Shown here piece after piece: positions 57,304 through 64,000 of a stretch of DNA of 64,000 nt. The stretch spans positions 125,616,182 through 125,680,181 of the forward strand of contig CM076846.1 in the NCBI GenBank assembly GCA_039519185.1, in the 5' to 3' direction. A model generated the notes under the pieces. The model worked only from the letters and a program-made list of their open reading frames with translations. It was not told where the DNA came from and ran no database searches. Each line of letters opens with the position of its first letter. Within the stretch, counting starts at the first letter, position 1. Source of the DNA: Astragalus membranaceus (Eukaryota > Streptophyta > Magnoliopsida > Fabales > Fabaceae). A program made the position numbers and the translations under genes.

Positions 57304-57655
57304 AGGGGACTAAGTCGGCCGTACGGCCGGGTTAGTTATCGTTTTAGGATGAATAAGCCGTACGGCTCAAGAGTCCTAAAATATCTATTAAAAATAAATA
57401 ATACAAATAAACAAACCATTTTTTTCCTTAAGAATTGAATCTTCAAAATAAGGGATTAAGTCGGCCGTACGGCCGGGTTAGTCATCGTTTTAGGACGAAT
57501 GAACCGTACGGCTCATTCGTCCTAAAATCCCTATTCCAATAAAATTAAACCTCCCATTTTCCGAAAATAGGGGACTAAGTAGACTGTACAGTCGGGTTAG
57601 TCATCGTTGTAGGATGAATGAGTTGTACGGCTCCAAAATCCTAAAGCCCCTATAT
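57304..57655. repeat. Tandem hairpin-bearing LTR repeats, three units
   Basis: Units begin GGGACTAAGTCGGCCGTACG and close with a palindrome; the second unit has a 40-bp palindrome (57488-57527) with one mismatched pair. Confidence 0.85.
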
Positions 57656-58012
57656 TAAAAAACACCAACACCAACAAACTTTTGGGCACACTCCCGTCAA
57701 GCACAAAAAATAAATCTTTTTATTAAGTCTTTTTTTTTCTTTTTTAATTCACAATAAAAGGATAAAATAAACATTTTCAAAATTAACATCATTTTCATAC
57801 AACTAATTAGAAGGTAACCTTCCTTAGGAAGGATGTCGTGGGGTGCTAATACCTTCCCCACGCATAACTGACTCCCGAACCCAAATCTGGTCTCAAGGAC
57901 CCTTATCCATTCCAAAAGGGATTTACTAATGTTTGCCCTTATAATTAAACATTGGTGGCGGCTTCATTTTTGAGCTTCGAAGAATCCTCACCCAGGTTTT
58001 TCGGTCGCTACA

Positions 58013-59140
58013 AGTTCCATTTCCAAATGCAGCGTAAATGATATCATTACACTGGTTGCCACCTACATCTCCAGTACTATAAATAATGCTCTTGGATATC
58101 ATAATACTATCACTTATTTCAATCTCAAAATCATTAAAAAGTCGAAAAACAAAAAAGGTGTGATCTGTTGTAATTTTGACCAATTGATGATGTTTGTTTG
58201 CAGGTTGCTTTGATGAGACCAGGAGGTGCAAACAACACTTTCTTTGGTGTAGGCCCAAACACTCTTTGTTGCGATTTGCTGCTGGATCAGGCTTGATCCA
58301 TGCGGCACCCAGAACCCGAGCACTGTAGCAACACGCGGGTTGTGTTTGACCCGGTGTATAAAAGACAGAAATTAGGTTTTCTCTCAGAAAACCAAGAACT
58401 GTTGCTGTCTTCTTGCTGCTTCTGGTTCTTCGTTCTTTCTTCTTTTTCTCTCTCTGACCCTTTCTAGGGTTTTACTGTACTTGCTGCTCCAGGCAGTGAT
58501 GATGCGGTGAAACGCTTGTCCCTCTCCACCGATGATGATCCTTGATGACGATGATGCGAAGAACCACTTGGTTTGAACACTGAGTCACCTGAGATCTGAG
58601 GTTATGTTGCTTCGATGATGAAGCTTCTGTTACTGGTACTTGAAGCTTGAAGACAGGCTTCCTTTAACAGTTTCAGAAGGTAATTTCTGAACCTTAATCT
58701 CTTTTCTTTACTGTTTCTTGTTAGGTTTTTGCTTCGACAAAACCCTAACTCTGTTTTTCACTTTACAGGTACAGATCTTGAAGGATCTGCTTCTGAGAAG
58801 CTTCAACAGGTAAAATCACTCTTGATCTTTACCTTTGATTGTTGTTTTAGTTTTTGTTTCACACAGAAACCCTTTAACACGTTTCCTGTTGTTATTTTTC
58901 TGGGCTTAATTGCAAGAGATGGTTCTTCACGCCTTGAAGAACCCAGCAGATATCAAAATGTTTCTCCCTTGAAAAACAGGTATAAACCCTTTCTTGATCT
59001 CTGATTTCCTTTGAATTTAAATTGTTCAGTCACTGAAGCAATTGTAACTAACACTCTGTTTTGATTCTCTTTTCCTGTATGAGGTTTTACCTTCAACCAC
59101 CTGTTGAAGGGCTGTCTCACAAGAAACTCAGAACCAGATG
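58013..59140. other. Unassigned region with TATA and exon-like signals
   Basis: GTGTATAAAAGACAG (58351-58365) is a strong TATA. Downstream are splice-like boundaries: TTTACAG|GTACAG (58768), CAACAG|GTAAAATC (58810) and AACAG|GTATAAAC (58980), spacing short exon-like pieces, with no protein I recognise. On the minus strand 58020-58110 reads IIYSTGDVGGNQCNDIIYAA, perhaps an exon piece cut by the Ogre LTR. Confidence 0.3.
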
Positions 59141-59400
59141 ATGGAGGTAGCTTACAGAAGAAAGGAAACGCAGAGAAGACTTTTGGGTATAAACTGGAGA
59201 ACTCAGAAAAAATGTATTATTGAATTTTCACTCTATATTACAATGGATTGAAGGTCCTCTATTTATATACAAAAAGACTGAAAGTTTGTTATGTAGTTTA
59301 ACAAACTTCTAAGTTAGTTATAGTTGTTAAATTAGTAACAACTTTAACTAATTACAACTTGTAATAACAACTAATATAACTGATATAGCTGTTAGGTTAA
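59141..59400 (-). repeat. Copia-type solo LTR or TRIM-like fragment
   Basis: Minus strand has a TATATAAATAGAGG promoter box (from 59275) followed by a poly-A-signal-like AATAATACA and an AAGTTGTTACTAATTTAAC-rich U3, resembling small copia LTRs. Exact ends not found. Confidence 0.4.
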
Positions 59401-59854
59401 CGGTATTAGATTTTTTAAATTAAATCCAATATGATCTTTGTGTTTTACTATTTGTTTTGATGTGGTTCATTCAACTTTTTCCTTGCCTATTTTTTTAACT
59501 TGATGCTTTATGCTTGTGGGGTCATTCTACTGGATGATTATAAAATATGTGGGGTGCTTCTACTGTTAGTTATTTTTTAAGTTGACGAATTATGCTTCTG
59601 GGGTGCCTCAACTTCTACTACTACTTTTTCCATGCCTACTGTTAGTTATTAAGTCATCATACTATAGTATGTTTTATTTATTTCTAATATAGTTTCTTTG
59701 TAAATGTTCTTTAGTTTCTTTGTAAATGTTCTTTTAAACTCATTGTTTTTTTATTCTTTACAAAAAGCTCACGGATTATATCCGTGGGTTCACTATTTAT
59801 TTGTACTTTTTTTTTCTTGAATGAAAGCTTACAAAATTTTTATCTTGCATGTAG
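59401..59854. other. Spacer, nothing recognised
   Basis: Several short direct repeats (TTTCTTTGTAAATGTTCTTT twice near 59692-59730). It ends in an acceptor-like TTGCATGTAG right before the B3-like exon. Confidence 0.4.
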
Positions 59855-60680
59855 ATGAACCCCTTGGTCAAGCAAGAGTCTCATGTGAGCTACACATTGG
59901 TGCCAATAGATAACCAAATGTACGACATGGAATTTGTTCCCGATGAAGTGAGTTCAATATATTTTTTTTTATGTTCAATTTTCTATTTAATCTATAATGA
60001 TGGTGGTGATTGTTTTTTAATACAAAAAGGATCTTGCAAGACTTCCTACCATGTTTTCGAGAAGATATCACGCCGAAGTACCCGACAGTGTCTTGCTTCG
60101 TGACCCAGCTGGCAACCAACTTCAACTCAGGCTGCTGTTCAAAAGAAATGGGAAGACTTATTTGGGCAATGGCTGGAGCTGTTTGGGGCCATTTTACGGG
60201 CTGAACAATGGTGGCGGGATCAGAATGACTTTTGATAGCCTTGTGTGTAGATTCAATATTCGTGCTTATAATGAATGTGGGATCGATGTTTTTTTATCCC
60301 ATTTATCCAAATCATCCCATTCTAGGCATGCAAGAACATCCTATCCATGCAAACTCGGGCAAGCAGAAGGTATTGGCTAATAATATATCTAGCCTGTTTT
60401 ACTATCGCTTTGATAAGGAACTTACTCAAGAAAATCTTGAATCAAATACATTGGTGAGTAAACTATTCTATAAATTTTTTATAAACATATATGTTCCAAA
60501 CTTTTTGATCCTTATTTAACTATGGGGGTTCTATAACACGTGTAGCTCATCGGCCTCGATTTTGCTAGGAAAGCACTGCCTCCAAAACTCCATGTGATGT
60601 TGCAATTGTGGATGAGTGTGGACAACATTGGGAAGGCTATCTTAGTTACGATGTAGAAGTGCCAGATTTGGTTGTTGGGG
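59855..60680 (+). pseudogene. Two-domain B3-like DNA-binding protein gene, decayed
   Basis: Exon A (59855-59947; ATG, donor GAA|GTGAGT) reads ESHVSYTLVPIDNQMYDMEF. Exon B (from 60030 after AAAAAG) carries a B3-like domain: LARLPTMFSRRYHAEVPDSV, LLRDPAGNQLQLRLLFKRNG, KTYLGNGWSCLGPFYGLNNG, ending IRAYNECGID. A frame change in the T7 run near 60290 precedes HPILGMQEHPIHANSG and a donor at 60452 (TTG|GTGAGT). Exon C (about 60546 on) starts a second domain, IGLDFARKALPPKLH, loses frame and reads DECGQHWEGYLSYDVEVPDL before it stops at a foreign sequence near 60683. B3 proteins bind DNA as plant transcription factors. Upstream acceptor at 59851-59854 suggests a missing first exon. Confidence 0.6.
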
Positions 60681-60682
60681 GT

Positions 60683-60870
60683 AGGGCTGGACAAAATGTC
60701 CAAATCGACCGTGAACCCGGCCCACCCGTGTTTGCAGAAACCGATTTGCGGGTTTGAATGGTTTATCGAGTTCGCGGGTCACAAATATGGGTCACAGTGG
60801 TTTGTAACAATTTGGCCTGGGTAGGAAAAGGCCAACCCTTACAGAACCGAAACCGACCGAATTGAGGAGA
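60683..60870. mobile_element. hAT-like MITE remnant
   Basis: TAGGGCTGGACAAAATGTCC resembles a hAT terminus (TAGGGxTGGxAA), followed by alternating CGGGTT/AACCCG-type motifs. No right terminus was found before 61400, so it is partial. It truncates the B3-like gene. Confidence 0.4.
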
Positions 60871-61439
60871 TGTGAATTAATACCATTGCAAACTGCACTC
60901 TACAGTTGAACTGTGCGCCTAGTGACTACAATACTACTCCCAAGAGTGGAATAAATAGTGAGACGTGCCACGATTATTACCTTCTCTCACTGACAATAGC
61001 TCTGCCCAAGGAGTATTATTACTCTCTCTTCCACTCACTTATTTTTTACTTTTTTATGTTATTCTCGTTTCTCTCTCTCTATTCAGTATTCACTATTCAC
61101 CTCTCCATTTGCCTTGCCTCACTACTTGCTCTGTTCATGTTACCAACGATGAGCTATGATGCAAAATCCAGTTGGAAATGCGAGAAGGAAGATGGAATCG
61201 CAGCTAGCCAGATCTGTGACGGTGCCGCGAGATACTATTTAGTGTGATGTTTTACAATCTATAAGCGCTGCGTTTTAAGATTTGGGCATGTGGCAAGAGA
61301 TCATCTCTACAAGGCACGACCACTTTGTTGCAGCCATCTCTGTTGCTAGGTGCTTTCTTCTTCTAACCGATCTAAACCGCCCGAGAAAACCATCAAACCG
61401 TCAACCATTATTAGAGATAAACATCTTCCAATACAAAAT
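60871..61439. other. Spacer, nothing recognised
   Basis: A 113-codon frame at 60906-61247 is hydrophobic and low-complexity with no family resemblance. ACCGCCCGAGAAAACC (61376-61391) may be another hAT-like scrap. Confidence 0.4.
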
Positions 61440-61668
61440 GTACAAAGAAAAGTAGCTTAGATATAGCTTAGGTTACGGTGCACTACTGTACATCAGCTCT
61501 ATTGGATAAATACATTTGTAACTAACTGAGTTTAACTCAGCTAGATGATATAAATACTATTGTAAAGCATTTTTGAAAGTAATGAGAAACAATTCATTCA
61601 CCAAGATCAATTCAGTTACAATGCCATTTTGATCAGTTAGAAACTGGATGATATTGCATCCTTTAACA
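61440..61668 (+). repeat. Ty1-copia 5' LTR, 3' part
   Basis: Contains TATAAATA at 61549-61556 and ends ATCCTTTAACA at 61668, directly before a tRNA-iMet-type PBS. The left end of the LTR is not clear, so the start given is approximate. Confidence 0.65.
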
Positions 61669-64000
61669 TGGTATCATCGTCGTCCTCCGATCCGGATCCA
61701 GAAGCTTCCGCTACCCTCAACAATGGCGCTCCTGTCGTCACTTCGTCTTCTCTATCTCTAACGAAGCTCAAAGCGTCTTCGTTCACAGCCATTTCAGAAA
61801 AGCTTGATTCTGACAATTACTTGCTCTGGTGTCAGCAAGTGGAGCCTATTATCAAGGCTCACAAACTTCACCACTTCCTCATCAATCCAACGATTCCGGT
61901 GAAATTCCTTACTGTTGCTGATACTACTGCAAATTCTGTTAATCCTGCGTTTCACGTCTGGGAACAACAGGATCAACTGCTTCTGGCATGGTTGCAATCC
62001 ACAATTTCTCGCGATATGCTCACACGCGTTATCGGTTGCAAAACCTCTTCGCAACTATGGGACAAGATCCATGAACATTTTCAAATCAACACGCAAGCTC
62101 GTTCACGGCAACTCCGGTGTGAATTGCGTGCAACGACTCTGGAATCGCTCTCCGTTTCCAAGTATTTGCTCAAAATTCAAACGCTCGTGAACTCTCTCAA
62201 TGCTATTGGCGAACCAATTTCCTCGCGTGAACATCTTGATGTCATCCTTGAAGGCTTACCTCAGGAGTACGAATCCACAATATCAATTATCTGTGGACGC
62301 CCAGGCTTAGTCTCGATTGCCGAGGCAGAAATGCTTCTCCTCGGTCATGAATCTCGCCTTTCGCGTTTCAACAAACAAGCTGTTGTTCCTTCTGCGAATG
62401 TTGCCTCCACTCAATCCTCGCAATCGGACACAAAAACGGTCACTCCTCAAGCGTTTGTTGCTGAAAGCATCGATTCCAACACTGATAATACTACCGGTGG
62501 ATGGCGTGGTGGCCGTGGCGGCCGTGGCGGCCGTGGAAGAGGTCGTAACAACACACAGTGTCAGGTGTGTCACAAAGTCGGCCACGATGCTTCTGTTTGT
62601 TTCCACAGGTACAAGCGTGACTATGTTCCAGGTGCTCCTTCTCAACCTCGTGCTTCCAATCCGTCGCAGTGGCAATTTGCTCCGCCGTGGCATGCTCCGA
62701 TCTGGAACCAGATGCTGCAAACTTCTCCACGTGCTCAATATCCTCAACAATCACTCATGGCGCCATACTACGGGTGTCAGTTCGCTATGCCCTATCCAAT
62801 GATGCCGGCTTCATCCTTTGCAGCGTCGCCTCAACGCTCACAGTATCCGCAAGCTTTCATGGCTGCTGCAACTACTCCACCACGTGCTTCACCAGATTGG
62901 TTTGCAGACTCCGCTTGTACTCAAACCATGTCTACTGCTTCTCACAACATCCAGCAAACAGCTCCATTCTCAGGTCCCGATCAAGTTATAATTGGTAATG
63001 GCACTCGTTTACCTATTAAGTCTGTTGGTTTCACAAATTTTCGTTCTCCTATGAACCCTACGCGTGTCTTATCCCTTAAGAATGTGCTTCATGTCCCTGG
63101 TCTCACCAAGAATCTGCTTAGTGTCAAACAATTTTCCAAAGATAATGGAGTCTATTTTCAATTTAATGATAATCACTGTCTTGTCAAATCTCAGGGCACG
63201 AATGAAACATTGCTCACTGCTCCAGTTAACCATGAAGGCCTATACAAGTTCACAAATTTGCTGTCAAGACCTGTTGCCACACCTGCTATTACTGGTTCTG
63301 TTAATTCTGTCTCTGCTGTTTGTAAGCCTGATACTGTTACTTTACCTTTACCTATTGCTAATGTTGCTGTTTCACACACAAACACCTTTTCCTTGTGGCA
63401 CTCTAGACTTGGACACCCCAATCTAGATGCTCAACGTATTGTTCTGCAACACTGTAATATTCCTTTCTCTAATAAAACTGTGAGTGACTTTTGCAATGCT
63501 TGTTGTCTTGGTAAAGCCCATAGACTCCCATCACACACTTCCACTCATGTCACTAACTCACCATTTGAGCTTGTGTTCACTGATCTATGGGGCCCTGCCC
63601 CTATGATATCTCAATCTGGTTATTACTATTACATTGCATTTGTGGATCTGCATACCAGATATACATGGTTGTATCTGTTGAAACGAAAGTCTGATGCCCT
63701 GGCAGCTTTCACCATCTTTCAGAAAATGGTTGAAACTCAGTTCTCAAGTAAAATTAAGGCATTACAAAGTGATTGGGGTGGTGAATTTCGCCCATTTACT
63801 GCTCTGTTACAGCAATCTGGTATACTTCATAGGAATATTTGTCCACACACTCACCATCAAAATGGTATGATTGAACGCAAACATAGGCAAATTGTTGACA
63901 CTGGACTCACTTTACTTGCTCATGCATCATTGCCTTTTGAGTATTGGGATCATGCTTTCATGGCTAGTGTGCATCTTATTAATAGATTACCAACTGCTGC
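61668..64000 (+). CDS. gag-pol: Ty1-copia Gag-Pol polyprotein, open to the window edge
   Basis: I translated the frame from the ATG at 61668 codon by codon and found no stop up to 64000 (about 777 codons; 3' end outside the window). Order: UBN2-type Gag (SDNYLLWCQQVEPIIKAHKL; VILEGLPQEYESTISIICG), Arg/Gly linker (GGWRGGRGGRGGRGRGR), CCHC knuckle CQVCHKVGHDASVC, protease motif WFADSACTQTMS, GAG-pre-integrase HHCC finger (LWHSRLGHPN ... CNACCLGKAH), and integrase core with FTDLWGPA, LQSDWGGEF and NGMIERKHRQ. RT and RNase H would follow off-window. The protease has DSA where copia proteases normally have DSG. The ATG overlaps the LTR/PBS junction; translation may instead start elsewhere. Confidence 0.9.
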   Translation, partial: MVSSSSSDPDPEASATLNNGAPVVTSSSLSLTKLKASSFTAISEKLDSDNYLLWCQQVEPIIKAHKLHHFLINPTIPVKFLTVADTTANSVNPAFHVWEQQDQLLLAWLQSTISRDMLTRVIGCKTSSQLWDKIHEHFQINTQARSRQLRCELRATTLESLSVSKYLLKIQTLVNSLNAIGEPISSREHLDVILEGLPQEYESTISIICGRPGLVSIAEAEMLLLGHESRLSRFNKQAVVPSANVASTQSSQSDTKTVTPQAFVAESIDSNTDNTTGGWRGGRGGRGGRGRGRNNTQCQVCHKVGHDASVCFHRYKRDYVPGAPSQPRASNPSQWQFAPPWHAPIWNQMLQTSPRAQYPQQSLMAPYYGCQFAMPYPMMPASSFAASPQRSQYPQAFMAAATTPPRASPDWFADSACTQTMSTASHNIQQTAPFSGPDQVIIGNGTRLPIKSVGFTNFRSPMNPTRVLSLKNVLHVPGLTKNLLSVKQFSKDNGVYFQFNDNHCLVKSQGTNETLLTAPVNHEGLYKFTNLLSRPVATPAITGSVNSVSAVCKPDTVTLPLPIANVAVSHTNTFSLWHSRLGHPNLDAQRIVLQHCNIPFSNKTVSDFCNACCLGKAHRLPSHTSTHVTNSPFELVFTDLWGPAPMISQSGYYYYIAFVDLHTRYTWLYLLKRKSDALAAFTIFQKMVETQFSSKIKALQSDWGGEFRPFTALLQQSGILHRNICPHTHHQNGMIERKHRQIVDTGLTLLAHASLPFEYWDHAFMASVHLINRLPTA
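61669..61680 (+). promoter_or_regulatory. Primer-binding site, initiator tRNA-Met type
   Basis: TGGTATCATCGT matches the first eight bases of the usual copia PBS TGGTATCAGAGC. Confidence 0.75.

Larger units (their letters stand above)
49692..58012 (+). mobile_element. 5'-truncated Ogre (3' end only)
   Basis: Keeps the integrase C-terminus (49692-50126), 3' untranslated region with the GC-rich module, polypurine tract (51559-51571) and a 3' LTR (51572-58012) that is interrupted by a MULE at 53216-56974. LTR termini TGTCATACCCTAATTTTGTC and TTTTTCGGTCGCTACA match the Ogre-type LTRs elsewhere in the window. Gag, protease, RT and RNase H are absent. Confidence 0.8.
51572..58012 (+). repeat. Ogre 3' LTR, interrupted by a MULE
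   Basis: Starts at 51572 and ends at 58012. Without the MULE and one target copy it is about 2.7 kb. TATAAATA at 52359-52366 is the likely promoter. An AT-rich piece at 51890-52030 with TATATATACATTCTGAGATG may be a further small LTR insertion. The hairpin repeats (57304-57655) lie near its 3' end. Confidence 0.7.

Noticed and set aside
49692..58017. Target duplication for the truncated Ogre (AGTTC after 58012)
   Set aside because: The 5' end of the element is missing, so there is nothing to compare.
60906..61247. 113-codon hydrophobic frame as a small membrane protein
   Set aside because: Low-complexity CTCT-rich DNA, no family resemblance, sits between transposon scraps.

Overview
This is plant nuclear DNA, almost entirely transposable elements. 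The best guess for the host is a papilionoid legume of the galegoid group (pea, vetch, clover, medic). The basis is Ogre-type Ty3/gypsy elements with very long LTRs, a tRNA-Arg primer-binding site and LTR ends of the TGTCATACCCCAATTTTG type. This is an inference from repeat families; no diagnostic single-copy host gene was found. Nothing bacterial, no rRNA, no complete tRNA gene and no CRISPR array was seen.

The left two thirds (3662-45783) is one deeply nested insertion. A tRNA-derived SINE, bounded by a 17-bp target duplication (3662-3678 and 45767-45783), is split by a 42-kb Tat-lineage Ty3/gypsy element (3762-45654, here Tat-A; LTRs 3762-4429 and 44936-45654). Tat-A carries gag, protease, RT, two RNase H domains and integrase on the + strand, all broken by stops and frameshifts. 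On the opposite strand, between pol and the 3' LTR, it carries a multi-exon plant-mobile-domain (PMD) gene with a coiled-coil tail and its own TATA box. Inside Tat-A sit: an old gag-pol-less Ogre-type element in minus orientation (4451-15685, LARD-2) that itself holds a hAT MITE (10431-11234); an LTR of a different, Tekay-like type (15686-18018); a 312-bp near-perfect palindrome with tRNA-like promoter boxes (18019-18330); a 14.9-kb young gag-pol-less Ogre-type element in minus orientation (23591-38494, LARD-1) that splits integrase, has a CCTTA target duplication and practically identical 4.1-kb LTRs; and a solo Ogre-type LTR (40613-42193) in an intron of the antisense PMD gene.

Right of this come a non-autonomous Mutator-like element with about 345-bp terminal repeats and a 9-bp duplication (46141-47616), a Ty1-copia pol relic, and a 5'-truncated Ogre (49692-58012) of which only the integrase tail, 3' untranslated region and 3' LTR remain. 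That LTR is split by a second Mutator-like element (53216-56965) that has picked up a host gene fragment and whose right terminal repeat is split by a Helitron (54772-56898). A decayed two-domain B3-like gene lies at 59855-60680, and similar B3-like remnants lie at the extreme left (1-582). The window ends inside a Ty1-copia element whose gag-pol frame is open from the LTR/PBS junction (61668) to the edge.

Relative ages follow from nesting and from LTR divergence by eye: SINE, then Tat-A (about 15 substitutions between LTRs), then LARD-1 (one A-run difference noticed). LARD-1 has no replication genes, so it must have been mobilised recently by proteins supplied from elsewhere.
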